A stretch of 64,000 bases of DNA from Gemmata palustris (GCF_017939745.1 NZ_JAGKQQ010000001.1:2976001-3040000); one strand, 5' to 3'. Shown: positions 13,200 through 23,041, numbered from the stretch's first letter. Notes: generated from the letters alone by a model not told the origin. Made by a program: numbers and translations.

Positions 13200-13309
13200 C
13201 CGGCGAGTGAGTGTCGGATGGGAGAGCCAGCGGACCGTCAACCGTACTCTCTGCGAGAACCGCCCCGCCACGGATCGATACCGCGGTCGGGGCAACACAT
13301 TGGAAACGA

Positions 13310-13831
13310 TCAGCCCAGCAGCCGAGCGAACACCCGCTTAACGCCGGCGTGCCCCTCGTACTTTTCGAGCCACTTGCTGTGCTCCTCGATGTCCAGGCGC
13401 AGACCGCTCTCGCCCCGGTCTTCGGCCATTTCCAGGTATTCCGAGACCGGCAAATAGAAGTTCGTCCGTTCTTCGCCGTCGTCGTACAGGAATGCCAAAA
13501 CCCCTTGCGCTTCGACCAACGGCTTGGCGTCGTCGCGGCGGACGTCGAGTCCCGCGCTGCTCGCCTCGATCTTCACCGGAACGAACGCGGTGTGCGCCCG
13601 GTTCGACGCGACCAGGTTCACGCCCTTGTTCACGACCGACAGGTACGCTCGCAACCCGTTAACAATGAGAGCGCTCGCGACCTCGGCCCCGTACCCCTCC
13701 ATGTCCAGCACCATACCGGTATCGATCCGACGGATCGGTTCGGCCGGGGCCGCCGGAATGAGTTCGGGAGTTTCAATGATCTCGTTGTCTTCTTCTTCGA
13801 TAATCGGCTTTTTGCTCTTCGCCTTCGCCAT
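13310..13831 (-). CDS. Conserved hypothetical protein
   Basis: 173 aa from the ATG at 13831; the frame is open upstream to 14158 but without protein-like content. The N-terminus is charged (MAKAKSKKPIIEEEDNEIIE). The folded part contains GYGAEVASALIVNGLRAY, NLVASNRAHTAFVPVKIEAS and GVLAFLYDDGEERTNFYLPV. The order helix, then V-N-L-V ... F-V-P-V-K, recalls PD-(D/E)XK nuclease-like cores, but the acidic residues are not in the canonical places, so this is only a resemblance. It lies directly downstream of the NtrC-type regulator gene's stop region, on the same strand. Confidence 0.6.
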   Translation of the reverse strand: MAKAKSKKPIIEEEDNEIIETPELIPAAPAEPIRRIDTGMVLDMEGYGAEVASALIVNGLRAYLSVVNKGVNLVASNRAHTAFVPVKIEASSAGLDVRRDDAKPLVEAQGVLAFLYDDGEERTNFYLPVSEYLEMAEDRGESGLRLDIEEHSKWLEKYEGHAGVKRVFARLLG

Positions 13832-14158
13832 GACTCGGCTGAACCTCCTGTGGGAACGAGTAACGTAGGACGCCGATTGCACTCGTCCAGTTGGTGGGCG
13901 CACGTTTTCCGGACAATCTCGACGCGGCACGACCCGCAGGCTGCACCGCTCGGGGCCACTTATCTCATCGGCAGATCGGCCGGCGCAATTCGGATTTCGT
14001 TTCGACCGGAAGAGGAAGCGGGTGAGGGCGCTGAAATCGCGCCCGCGAACTTCACACGTGCTCGGCTCTTGTGTCGCTCGAAATGACCCGTCAAAAAAGC
14101 CACACAAACTGTTCTCGGTGCTCGGCTGATCCAGTATACACCACGAACCCGAGCACAC
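13832..14158. other. Intergenic region, no supported gene
   Basis: About 330 bp between two minus-strand genes. The minus frame is open but gives no recognisable protein. It probably holds the 3' end of the regulator transcript and the promoter of the hypothetical gene. Confidence 0.45.
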
Positions 14159-15604
14159 TCAATCGGAGTCTTCTTCGGAACCGTCAGTAAAACGCGGGGT
14201 AATGTGCAGTTCGCGCAGCCGCCGGCGCAACGTCTGGCGCGCCACGCCGAGAATTTTCGCGGCCTGCAACTGGTTCCCCCGCGTGTGCTCCATCACAAGA
14301 GGCAGGAGCACGCGATCGAGTTCGCGGTGCGCGTCGTCGTGGAGCGTTTCGGTCCCCTCCGCGAGCCGCCCGCGAATGAAATCCTCCAGACCCGAGCGCT
14401 CCGCGGGCGGTACAATTCCGACCACAGGTTCTGGCCCCGTGGCTAGCTCCGGGAGCATGGCCGGGAGCAGTACCGACCCGGCCGCGCCGAGCAGCGCCTG
14501 TTTCAGAACGCTCTGCAATTCCCGCAAATTCCCGGGCCACGAGTACGCACGCAGTCGGTCCAGGGCTTCTGCACTGACGTCGCGAACGTCGCGCCCGAGT
14601 TCGCGGTTGAACCGGCGGACGAAGTGCTGAACGAGGACCGGGAGATCGTCCCCGCGCTCGCGAAGTGCGGGGAGTTGAATCGTGAACACCCCGAGGCGGT
14701 AGTACAGGTCGGACCGGAACCGCCCGTCGGCCGCGACCGCCTTGAGGTCGCGGTGCGTCGCGGAGATGATTCGCACGTCGGTCTTAATCGTTTCGCCCCC
14801 GCCGACCCGCTCGAACGTCTGCTCTTGCAGCACGCGGAGCATCTTCGACTGGAGCGCGAGCGGCATGTCGCCGATTTCATCGAGGAAGAGCGTGCCGCCC
14901 GAGCACTGCTCGAACTTCCCGATGCGCCGGCGGTCGGCCCCGGTAAACGCGCCCTTCTCGTGCCCGAACAACTCGCTCTCCAGCAAGTTTTCCGGGATCG
15001 CGGCGCAGTTGAGCGCGAGGAACGGAGCCCGGCTGCGCCGACCGTGCTGGTAAATCGCGCGGGCGACCAGCTCTTTGCCGGTCCCGCTCTCGCCGGTGAC
15101 GAGTACCGGGACGTCTTGCGCCGCGACCCGGCCGATCGCCTTGTACACCTCCCGCATCGCCGGGCACGCCCCGACGATCGCTCCGCTAACGTCTTCCTCC
15201 GGGAGCGTTTCGGCCAGAACCGCGGGTTCCCGCATCCGCCGGGCAACTTCCAGCGCTTCCCCAACGACGCTGCGAAGTTGGGCCGGGTTCAGCGGCTTGA
15301 ATAGGTAGTCGAACGCCCCTCGTTTCATCGCTTCGATGGCTGCGTCGGCGTTCTTCGAGAGCGTGACGAACACGACCGGGATGCGGGCATCGACCGCGCG
15401 GATCTCTTCGTACACTTCCAGCCCGGTTCGATCGGGTAATCGAAGATCGAGGAGCACGACATCGGGCGGCGCGTCCCGAACGCGATCGAGACCGGCCGCT
15501 CCGGTCCGTGCGACCTCGACCCGGTGCCCCGGCGCCGGGAATGCGTGCCGGACCTGCTCGGCGATCAGGTCGGGGTCGTCGTCAATGAGTAGTACGTGGG
15601 CCAT
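14159..15604 (-). CDS. NtrC-family sigma54-dependent response regulator
   Basis: 481 aa from the ATG at 15604 (MAHVLLIDDDPDLIAEQV). An N-terminal receiver has an acidic pair (DDD) and phosphoacceptor Asp in VVLLDLRLPDRTG. The central AAA+ domain has Walker A GESGTGKELVAR, sigma54 contact loop GAFTGA and Walker B GGTLFLDEIGD. The C-terminus is a Fis-type helix-turn-helix (GNQLQAAKILGVARQTLRRR). It should bind enhancer sites and activate sigma54 promoters when phosphorylated. No adjacent kinase is in the same operon; the orphan receiver gene starts 298 bp away in the opposite direction. Confidence 0.93.
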   Translation of the reverse strand: MAHVLLIDDDPDLIAEQVRHAFPAPGHRVEVARTGAAGLDRVRDAPPDVVLLDLRLPDRTGLEVYEEIRAVDARIPVVFVTLSKNADAAIEAMKRGAFDYLFKPLNPAQLRSVVGEALEVARRMREPAVLAETLPEEDVSGAIVGACPAMREVYKAIGRVAAQDVPVLVTGESGTGKELVARAIYQHGRRSRAPFLALNCAAIPENLLESELFGHEKGAFTGADRRRIGKFEQCSGGTLFLDEIGDMPLALQSKMLRVLQEQTFERVGGGETIKTDVRIISATHRDLKAVAADGRFRSDLYYRLGVFTIQLPALRERGDDLPVLVQHFVRRFNRELGRDVRDVSAEALDRLRAYSWPGNLRELQSVLKQALLGAAGSVLLPAMLPELATGPEPVVGIVPPAERSGLEDFIRGRLAEGTETLHDDAHRELDRVLLPLVMEHTRGNQLQAAKILGVARQTLRRRLRELHITPRFTDGSEEDSD

Positions 15605-15901
15605 GAATGAGTCGCAGCCGGCCCGGACAATGGATCTGATGAGTTCACATCCATTGTCGTAACTGCGCCCCGCGCCGGCTAGCTGGCCCCAGCGCCATCG
15701 AACATTGAACCCGCCCCAACCGCGCTGAGCGCCGGTCACGCAGCACCGTGCCCACCGGCGAATCCTGAGCGCCCACTCGGAACACCCACCTCCGTTAAAT
15801 GGCGGCGAACGCAAGTATTTTTCGCGTCCCTCCCGAAGCGGTACGCGCTTTGCCAATTACTCCATTGCCCGAGCCATTCGAGGCATTGAGGTACGTCCGC
15901 T
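15605..15901. promoter_or_regulatory. Divergent intergenic region
   Basis: About 300 bp shared by the 5' ends of the NtrC-type regulator (-) and the receiver-like gene (+). I found no convincing sigma54 (GG-N10-GC) or sigma70 pair and do not assign a site. Confidence 0.35.
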
Positions 15902-16336
15902 ATGACTCCCATCGAGACCGATCATGAGACTGATGACCTGACACTCTTCACGCAGTTCCCCGATCCGTCCCGACGGCGGGGTTGTGTGGTCGCAATTGCC
16001 GACCGCGACACGCGGCTGCTCGTGGCCGACCACCTGGAGCACCTCGGGTATGATGTGTGGACGGCCCTCTCCGGGCTGGGCGCCTATCGCGCTTGCACCG
16101 AAGTTCACGAGAATATGGACGTGCTGGTGTGCGATGAGAACCTGCCCGATCTTCCTCCACTGGTTCTCTTCAACCGCTTGAAGGTTCAATTCCCGGCGCT
16201 CCAGTGCTGCGTGTTGACCTCCGTCACGCGCCGCGATTCGGAAGTCACGAACACGTGGAGTGACTCCGTCGTGCTGGACGTCGTGGGTTGGCGCAGCGGG
16301 ATGCTGTTCGTAAACGCCGTCGTCGCGACCGAGTAA
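15902..16336 (+). CDS. Orphan receiver-like protein
   Basis: 144 aa. Receiver-like features: VVAIADRDTRLLVADHLEHL with an Asp pair, candidate phosphoacceptor Asp in DVLVCDENLPDLP, and LTS at the Thr/Ser position. The conserved C-terminal Lys is not seen (the region reads VVLDVVGW), so phosphorylation-dependent switching may be lost or altered. There is no output domain. It is divergent from the NtrC-type gene and may modulate the same pathway, but that is inference. Confidence 0.65.
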   Translation: MTPIETDHETDDLTLFTQFPDPSRRRGCVVAIADRDTRLLVADHLEHLGYDVWTALSGLGAYRACTEVHENMDVLVCDENLPDLPPLVLFNRLKVQFPALQCCVLTSVTRRDSEVTNTWSDSVVLDVVGWRSGMLFVNAVVATE

Positions 16337-16345
16337 CAAAGACCG

Positions 16346-16487
16346 CACAGGGCTCCCGCCCTGTGCTACGAACGCCGGCCCCTCCGGTGCGGAAACGCAT
16401 CGGCCTTCACCGCCGGATCGAAAATGAGTTGGACGCGGGCGACAGGTGGGGTTCGGGTTTTCGCCCCGGAGGGGCGGAAGCCCTGTG
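16346..16487. repeat. Dispersed GC-rich repeat, two inverted copies
   Basis: Copy 1 (16346-16392) starts with the hairpin CACAGGGCTCCCGCCCTGTG and continues CTACGAACGCCGGCCCCTCC. An inverted partial copy is at 16462-16487. A third copy is at 28278-28324. The pair lies between convergent genes and may also end transcription. Confidence 0.6.
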
Positions 16488-16494
16488 CGATCTT

Positions 16495-17580
16495 CTATTT
16501 AAATCCCGCCGGAGGAAGCACTGGAGGAGTCATGAAATCGGCCGGCGGGTTCCCGGTGAGACTCTTGAGAAACGTCACGATCGCACCCGTTTCTTCATCG
16601 GAGAGCGTCTTCCCGAGTTGAACGCGGGCCATGACTCGCACGGCTTCGGGTAACGTACCGACCGAGCCATCGTGAAAGTACGGCGGGGTCATTTCGACGT
16701 TGCGCAGCCCCGGAACTTTGAACGTATAGGTATCGGCAGGATCTTTCGTCAAATCGAAGCGCCCCTTATCGATCTCCTTACTGCCGGTTGCTTTCCAGTA
16801 GTCTTCTTTCACGCCGAACTTGCGGAACTTGCCCCCGCCGATCCCCACTCCACCGTGACAGTTCACACAGCCGATATCCATGAAGACTCGCAGCCCGTTG
16901 CGCTCCGTGAGGGTGAGAGCATCGGTCTTACCGCCGAGGTATTCGTCGAATCGCGACGGCGTGACCAGTGTGCGCTCGAAGGCGCCCACCGCCCTTCCCC
17001 AATTGTCCGCGTTGACCGGATCGGCCTCGCCCGGGAACCCCTTCTTGAACAGTTCGGGGTACCCGGCGATCGCGTTAACCCGCGCCATCGCTGCTGCGAA
17101 ATCGGGGTTCCCGAACCCCGGGCCGGTGAGGGCGTGTTTCGCTTGCGTTTCGACGTTCTCGAAGTCGCCGCGCCAGTGCTGTTTGAACTGCAACGCAGTG
17201 TTGAACAGTGTGTTCGCGTTGCGCGGGAGCACCTTGTCGCGTGCGCCGTGTGACTTCGGCAGCGCGTCGGTCGCGTACAACGCGGACAGGTGACAGCGGG
17301 AGCAACTCACGGTACCGTCGACCGAGATACGGGGATCGAAAAACAGCTTGCGGCCCAAACTCACGCGCTCCGGCGAAACCGGGAACTCGCGCGTCGCCAT
17401 GTCCTTCGGGAGCGGCTCGAAGGCGTCCCGCGCGTCCTTAAGTAGCTCCGCATCCTTTTCTTGTGCCGGCCCCGCCGAAAGCCCGGATCGAGGCAACCCG
17501 CCGCCGATCAGTACGACCGGCACAACGAGAACGGCACACGGCACCCACCGGCGGATCGTGCTTCGACTGGTGGCCCGCAT
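16495..17580 (-). CDS. Di-heme cytochrome c peroxidase / MauG-family protein
   Basis: 361 aa with an N-terminal signal segment (VPCAVLVVPVVLIGGGLPRS). Two c-type heme motifs are present: CSRCH in the first half and CVNCH in the second. SLGRKLFFDPRIS, PSRFDEYLGG and MTPPYFHDGSV are family blocks. Such proteins reduce hydrogen peroxide or oxidise a partner in the periplasm using two hemes. Start ATG at 17580. It stands alone on the minus strand, with the oxalate-decarboxylase-like gene upstream. Confidence 0.9.
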   Translation of the reverse strand: MRATSRSTIRRWVPCAVLVVPVVLIGGGLPRSGLSAGPAQEKDAELLKDARDAFEPLPKDMATREFPVSPERVSLGRKLFFDPRISVDGTVSCSRCHLSALYATDALPKSHGARDKVLPRNANTLFNTALQFKQHWRGDFENVETQAKHALTGPGFGNPDFAAAMARVNAIAGYPELFKKGFPGEADPVNADNWGRAVGAFERTLVTPSRFDEYLGGKTDALTLTERNGLRVFMDIGCVNCHGGVGIGGGKFRKFGVKEDYWKATGSKEIDKGRFDLTKDPADTYTFKVPGLRNVEMTPPYFHDGSVGTLPEAVRVMARVQLGKTLSDEETGAIVTFLKSLTGNPPADFMTPPVLPPAGFK

Positions 17581-17756
17581 TGGTACGTCCTCTCGTTAAG
17601 GGCATCTACATCGCATAAACGTTCGGGCGAACGGTCGGCGCGAACCGACTGGTGAGAACGAGCACGGCACGGGTCTCCCCGTGGGTCCGTTGGTGGAACA
17701 ACCCACGCCCCGTGCCGGCGTTCATCACCAGCCGGCTCGCGCCGACCGAGCGCGTG

Positions 17757-18926
17757 TTACTTCCCGGGCGCGATGAACACGTCCTGCTTCGGGAACTTCT
17801 CGAACAGCGAAGTCGGCTTGCTGAAGTTCGTGGCCAACACGTCGGCCGGGTTCCCGGCGATCCACTGAGACAGGTCGATGGCTTCGTAGTTACCGGTGTT
17901 GAACCCGATGAGCACGCGGCACGGCCGGTCGCCGACGTTCTCGATCGAGTGCCCGTACCCTTGCGGGATGTAACCCACGTCGCCCTTCTCCATTTGCTCG
18001 GTCCGGTACCGACCGTGCGAACCGAACATCGTTACACTGATTTTCCCCTCAATGACGTACTGCCACTCGTCGGCGTTCGGGTGCCAGTGCAACTCACGCA
18101 GCGCACCGGGTTCGAGGTCGAGGACGACGCCCGTGACGGTCTTCGAGATCGGGAACCGGCTCGAATCGACGCGCCACTCGCGCCCGCCTTTGAAGATCTT
18201 GTGCGGGGGCTGTTCGAGGAGTTCGTACTTGTGCGTTAGGGCCGGTAACTTGCGCCCCTGAAGCGGGGCCGCGGGCACCGCGGGCGGCACCGCACCGCGG
18301 GCGAAATACACTTCGTCCTTCGGGAACCCGTCGAAGGACGACTCGGGGAGCCCGAAGTTCTTCGCCAGGAGCGCTTTCGGCGTGTGGCCGAGCCAGTCGG
18401 TGATGCTGAACGTGCCGAACTCGGAGAAGTACCCGTTGTCGAAGATCAGGATGAAGTGGGCGGGCTTGTCGCCCAGGCACTCGAGCATGTGCCCGTGCCC
18501 GCGCGGGAAGTACCACACGTCGCCCGGGCCGAAGTCGTTCGTCTCCGCCGAACCCTGTGGATCGATGACTGTTGTCCGCACGTGACCGGTCAGAACGAAC
18601 GCCCATTCCGCCGCGGTCGCGTGCCAGTGGAGTTCCCGCATCGCGCCCGGTTCGAGCGTCATTGAGACGCCCGCAATCCCCTTGGAAATCGGCAACTGGA
18701 GAACGGTCGCTTCCTTCCCGGAGCTCTTGCCGATCACCTTCCCTTCCGACTTCTCCAGAGCGAACTTGAACGTCGGCAGATCCTTACCGGCGAGCAAATG
18801 ATCGGGGACGTTGTTCATGAAGCTCGGGTCGCCCGCGTCCGCACGCCCGGCGGCACTCAGGGTCGCGGTGGCGGCTGCAAACGCTGCGGTGCGGGTCAGA
18901 AAATCACGGCGCTGGAGCTGGGACAT
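17757..18926 (-). CDS. Bicupin, oxalate decarboxylase family
   Basis: 389 aa from the ATG at 18926. A twin-arginine signal (QRRDFLTRTAAFAAATATLS) indicates export in folded form. Two cupin domains each carry the metal set: HWHATAAEWAF with GDVWYFPRGHGHMLE, and HWHPNADEWQY with GDVGYIPQGYGHSIE. This double H-x-H ... E ... H pattern fits Mn-dependent oxalate decarboxylase, which converts oxalate to formate and CO2. The lid residues that separate decarboxylase from oxidase cannot be assigned with certainty here. Confidence 0.87.
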   Translation of the reverse strand: MSQLQRRDFLTRTAAFAAATATLSAAGRADAGDPSFMNNVPDHLLAGKDLPTFKFALEKSEGKVIGKSSGKEATVLQLPISKGIAGVSMTLEPGAMRELHWHATAAEWAFVLTGHVRTTVIDPQGSAETNDFGPGDVWYFPRGHGHMLECLGDKPAHFILIFDNGYFSEFGTFSITDWLGHTPKALLAKNFGLPESSFDGFPKDEVYFARGAVPPAVPAAPLQGRKLPALTHKYELLEQPPHKIFKGGREWRVDSSRFPISKTVTGVVLDLEPGALRELHWHPNADEWQYVIEGKISVTMFGSHGRYRTEQMEKGDVGYIPQGYGHSIENVGDRPCRVLIGFNTGNYEAIDLSQWIAGNPADVLATNFSKPTSLFEKFPKQDVFIAPGK

Positions 18927-18994
18927 CGCATCACCTTGTGTGAAGGAATGTGGGAAACCGAAGTCGATCGGGTACTCGTTTCGTGCGGTTGAGG

Positions 18995-19249
18995 TCAAAG
19001 CAACCGCGGTGCCGGAGCGCGAAATGTGCCAGCCCCTCCGCGCCGAGAAGTGATCGAAACTGTGTTTTTGACGGCAATTCGTGCGCTCGCGAATTCCATT
19101 TTCGCGCGGACCGGATGGCCCGGTTCCGGGTACAGCACGTGCGAGTCGCCGTGGTACGCGATCATCCAAATTGGCCACTCGCGCGCCGAGTCGTTCGGCC
19201 CCACCAATGCGAACGGCACGGGTTTGTTGTCACTTTCACCAGCAACCAC
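18995..19249 (-). CDS. Possible small hypothetical protein
   Basis: 84 aa from a GTG at 19249. The central part (SAREWPIWMIAYHGDSHVLY) looks more protein-like than the overlapping plus-strand frame, which belongs to the region upstream of the kinase start. There is no recognised family and no strong ribosome-binding site; it may be a relic. The rest of 18927-19379 holds the divergent promoters of the cupin and kinase genes. Confidence 0.28.
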   Translation of the reverse strand: MVAGESDNKPVPFALVGPNDSAREWPIWMIAYHGDSHVLYPEPGHPVRAKMEFASARIAVKNTVSITSRRGGAGTFRAPAPRLL

Positions 19250-19379
19250 TGCTTCGTCGAATTGTGCCGGGCAAAGGAACGGCGTTCGCAGTAGGGTCGA
19301 TCCGTACCGGTGTTCGGAACACGTAGGTAGAACGGGTGTAGTGCGGCCCGCCCGGAGCCGCCGGTGTCGCGAGGTAAGA

Positions 19380-21752
19380 ATGGACGAACAACGACCCGAC
19401 CGGCGCGTCGGTTACGGCGTCGCACTGGTGGCTACGGCGATCACGTTCGCGGTCCGCCTGGCACTGTGGCCGGTGATCGGCGACGTGGTCCCGCACATGG
19501 CTTTCTTCCCCGCGGTCATGCTCGCGGCCTACGTCGGCGGGTTCCGGCCCGGGGTACTGGCCACGTTCTTGAGTGCCGTGGCCGCGAACCTCGTGTTCAC
19601 CGAACCGCACTTCCGCCTGGGAATCAAGAGCCTCAACGCCGCGGTCGCGCTCCCGCTGTTCGCGCTCGGCGGGCTGATGATGAGTGGCGTATGCGAGGCG
19701 CTGCACCGAACGCGGCGCCGACTCATTGCGCAAGCGATCCGCGAGACCGAAGAGCGCCTGGAACTGGCGGTGCGCGGATCGAACATCGGGATCTGGGATC
19801 TCGCGATGCCTGACGGCACGTTCGAGAGCGGGCGCCTGACGGCGGTCAACCTCTGGGAGCAATTCGGCTACAGCGCCGATACCCAAATGGACTTCGCGGA
19901 CCGCATCGCGATGTGGCACCCCGACGACCGGGAGCGCGCGTTGCGCGCGGTCCACGCGTGCCTGAACGGAGAAACTAAAGAGTTCGAGGCCGAGTACCGG
20001 CTCCGGCACAGGGACGGCTCGTTCCGGTGGTGGCTCCACCGCGGCGTGGTCGTGCGCGACGCGACCGGTCGGCCCGCGCGCTTCATCGGCAGCAGCGTCG
20101 ATATCACCAACCGCATCCGAATCGAGGAGGAGCTCCGGCGCGCGAAGGAAGCCGCGGAATCGGCGAACCGGGCGAAGGACGAGTTTTTGGCCAACGTCAG
20201 CCACGAGATCCGCACGCCGATGAACGCCATCCTCGGCATGACCGAACTAACCCTCGATACGACCCTGACCGCGGACCAGCGGCAGTGGCTCGAAACGGTC
20301 AAATCGGCCGCGAACAACCTCCTCGCGATCATCAACGACTTGCTCGACTTCGCGAAGATCGAGGCGGGGAAGATGGAACTGGACCCGGTCGATTTCCCTT
20401 TACGGTCGGCGCTGGGTGACGTGCTGAGAGCGCTTTCCACCCGCGCGCAACAGAAGGGATTGGAACTCACCAGCCGCGTCCACCCGGACGTCCCCGACGC
20501 CCTCGTGGGCGACGCCGGGCGGTTCCGTCAGGTGCTCCTCAACCTGATCGGCAACGCGATCAAGTTCACCGAGCGCGGCACCGTGAGCGTCGAAGTTGGG
20601 GTACAGGAAGCGAAGGAGCCGACTTCCGTTCCCAACGCCTGCGTTCTGCGCGTCTCGGTGCGGGACACCGGGATCGGCATCGCGCGCGACAAGCGGGAGA
20701 CGATCTTCCGCGCCTTCGAGCAGGCGGACAACTCCATGACCCGCAGGTACGGTGGTACCGGTTTGGGGCTCTCCATCGCGGCGCGCCTGGCGGAGCTGAT
20801 GGGCGGAGCGATTACGGTGGACAGCACACTGGGAGCCGGGAGCACGTTTTGTTTCGCGGCCCGTTTCGAGCTAAAAATGCCCCTCGTTCCCCGGCAAATC
20901 ACGGCCCAGACCGCGCCCGGGAAAGATGCGCCCGAAACAATGCCGGAAGAACAAAAACCAGCCAGCCCGATAAGCGCCCCCACTCCGCTGCGAGTTCTCG
21001 TCGCCGAAGACAACGAGTTCAACGCGCAACTCATGGAACAATTGCTCGTTCGGCGCGGGCACCGCGTTCGACTGGCCCGAGACGGTCGGCAGGCCCTCGC
21101 ACTGGCCTTAGAAGCCGACTCTGATGTGATGCTCCTGGACCTCCACATGCCGGAACTGAACGGGTTCCAGGTGATCCAGTCACTTCGTGAACGGGAAGCG
21201 GGCACCGCCGGGCACCTGCCCGTGATCGCCTTGACTGCACGTGCGCGCCCCGAAGATCGTGCGCGCTGTCTCGCGGCCGGAATGGACGACTTCCTGACCA
21301 AACCGGTTCGACCGCCGGAACTGTTCGCAGCCATCACGCGCGTTACCAGAATCGCGCCCTCCCCGGACGCGCCGGAATCGCGACTGACCCCTTCCGCGAT
21401 CCTGGCGGCCTGCGAAGAAGATGCGGAGTTACTCGGGAAGTTGTGTGGTTGGTTCCGAGACAAGGTACCGGCACACTTGGGCGCGCTGTCCGCTGCGTGC
21501 CGGGCGGGGCACCTCTACGGGATACAAGAATCCGCACACAAGCTCGCCGGGACGCTCGCGGTGTTCTCCACTCCGGCCGGGGAACTCGCGTCGCGCGCGG
21601 AAGACCGGGCCGCGGCCGGTGAACGCGCCGAGGCCGTCGCCATCGCGCGGCGACTGGAACCGGCTGTCACCGCGCTCCTCCGGCTCACCGACGGACTGAG
21701 GGTCGAGCACCTCCGCGCGCTAGTCGCCGAGAGTGCGGCACCGGCCAGTTAG
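19380..21752 (+). CDS. Membrane hybrid histidine kinase (DUF4118-PAS-HisKA-HATPase-REC-HPt)
   Basis: 790 aa from the ATG at 19380. Residues about 10-105 are hydrophobic and KdpD-like (DUF4118: four helices, YVGGFRPGVLATFLSAVAAN). A PAS domain follows (FRWWLHRGVVVRDATGRPAR). The dimerisation domain has His275 in NVSHEIRTPMNAILGMTEL; the ATPase part has NLIGNAIKFT, DTGIGI and GGTGLGLSI. Next comes a receiver (VAEDNEFNAQ, Asp in VMLLDLHMPELNG), then a C-terminal HPt domain with His in SAHKLAGTLAVFS. This is a full intramolecular phosphorelay of the ArcB/BarA type. No partner regulator is adjacent. Confidence 0.93.
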   Translation: MDEQRPDRRVGYGVALVATAITFAVRLALWPVIGDVVPHMAFFPAVMLAAYVGGFRPGVLATFLSAVAANLVFTEPHFRLGIKSLNAAVALPLFALGGLMMSGVCEALHRTRRRLIAQAIRETEERLELAVRGSNIGIWDLAMPDGTFESGRLTAVNLWEQFGYSADTQMDFADRIAMWHPDDRERALRAVHACLNGETKEFEAEYRLRHRDGSFRWWLHRGVVVRDATGRPARFIGSSVDITNRIRIEEELRRAKEAAESANRAKDEFLANVSHEIRTPMNAILGMTELTLDTTLTADQRQWLETVKSAANNLLAIINDLLDFAKIEAGKMELDPVDFPLRSALGDVLRALSTRAQQKGLELTSRVHPDVPDALVGDAGRFRQVLLNLIGNAIKFTERGTVSVEVGVQEAKEPTSVPNACVLRVSVRDTGIGIARDKRETIFRAFEQADNSMTRRYGGTGLGLSIAARLAELMGGAITVDSTLGAGSTFCFAARFELKMPLVPRQITAQTAPGKDAPETMPEEQKPASPISAPTPLRVLVAEDNEFNAQLMEQLLVRRGHRVRLARDGRQALALALEADSDVMLLDLHMPELNGFQVIQSLREREAGTAGHLPVIALTARARPEDRARCLAAGMDDFLTKPVRPPELFAAITRVTRIAPSPDAPESRLTPSAILAACEEDAELLGKLCGWFRDKVPAHLGALSAACRAGHLYGIQESAHKLAGTLAVFSTPAGELASRAEDRAAAGERAEAVAIARRLEPAVTALLRLTDGLRVEHLRALVAESAAPAS

Positions 21753-21783
21753 TCCGGTTTCAGGCTCCCTGTAACGAGCCGCT

Positions 21784-23041
21784 CCCTTGCCAGTAGTTTC
21801 AAGTGATTTGGCAGTGCCGCATGGGAGTTCCTAAGTTCAAGGTTCTCAGGCACTTGAACGGGGCCTCCCATGCGACGTGGTTACTCTACGATCACCCCGG
21901 CGGTGGTCCACGCACTGACGCGCCGAACGTTGAACGGGCCCTGGGTTGGACCGACTACAAGCGGTCGGTCACGCGCACCCAGTTGCTCGACCTGGTGCTG
22001 TTGATCGCGGGCACCACCCGCACGTTGTTCGCGGTAGTGACCCGGTACTTCGGGTTCTCCCACGAGACCGCGCGACAGGCGATGCACGCCAACCGGGGTT
22101 CCTGGGACCAACTCACGGCCCGGTTGGTGGATCCCCTTCACCAGGTGGGGGTTCACGCCGGGACCGGAGGCGCCGGTGGACGTGTGCCATCGATGTGCAT
22201 TACGTCCCCTTTATGGGGATCGCAGCACCCCGGGGATCATCGGCGGACCCAAGAAGGCCGGGACCTCGTTCTTTCACGCGCACGCCACCGGGGTACTGAT
22301 TCACAAGCACCGGCGGTACACCGTGGGGCTGATGAGCGTGACGAAAGGAACTGCCGCACCAGCAGGTGCAGACCCTTCTGGACCAGGTGGCGGCCCGCGG
22401 GCTCACGGTCCGCGGGGTGGTTCTGGACGCCGGGTTCGACAGCGGGAGACCCTGTTGCTGTTGCAGGAACGGAACCTGAGCTACACGGTCCCGATGCGCA
22501 AGAAGGGCACCGGTACCAACCGCCGCAACGCCAGCTACACCCAACCCCACGGCACCATCACCACCATGGGTGGGTCACCGAGAAGAGCCGCAAGGCGGTA
22601 TCGACTCGGGTGCTCGTGTGGCAACGGAAGGGCGAATCGCACGCCCGGGTGTAGCGTTCCGCGGGTGGGGCGATGCGACCGCCGTGTCGGAGGCGAACCG
22701 GGCTCGGTTGGGGCGCCGGCGGTACCGAGAGCGGTTCGGGATCGAGACCAGCTATCGGCAGAAGAACCAGGCCCGCGGGTGGACCACCAGCACCAACCCC
22801 GAGTACCGGTTGCTGCTCGAGGGCGTGGCCCCTGTTGCGCCAGGTGTGGGTGTACCTGACGCTCCGGATCGCTCGGGCACGCGGGCTCGCGCCGACCGCC
22901 TGGGTCGCCCAGTTCCCGTTGGCCGAGATGCTCGACTGGCTCACGCAACGGATCCGCTCACGATACCCACGCACACGATGTATTACCCTGCCACACAATA
23001 CACTTACAACCAACGCAACGCCTTGAAACTACTGGCAAGGG
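21784..23041 (+). mobile_element. Degenerate insertion sequence with intact terminal inverted repeats
   Basis: The ends are exact 20-bp inverted repeats: CCCTTGCCAGTAGTTTCAAG at 21784-21803 and its complement at 23022-23041. The element is 1,258 bp and encloses one broken transposase gene. The ends lie in or next to copies of the dispersed repeat (GAGCCGC before the left end; the full copy 23055-23078 after the right end). No clear target duplication was found. Confidence 0.7.
21803..22985 (+). pseudogene. Frameshifted transposase (IS4/ISH3-like)
   Basis: The protein is spread over several frames. First frame: ALGWTDYKRSVTRTQLLDLV and RYFGFSHETARQAMHANRGS. Second: AIDVHYVPF. Third: RSTPGIIGGPKKAGTSFFHA and LIHKHRRYTVGL. 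Then QTLLDQVAARGLTVRGVVLD, NLSYTVPMRKKGTGTNRRNA, RYRERFGIETSYRQKNQARG and a tail AEMLDWLTQRIRSRYP. The block RERFGIETSYR with a DDE-type layout is typical of IS4/ISH3-type transposases. At least four frame changes mean it cannot make an active enzyme. Confidence 0.72.
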
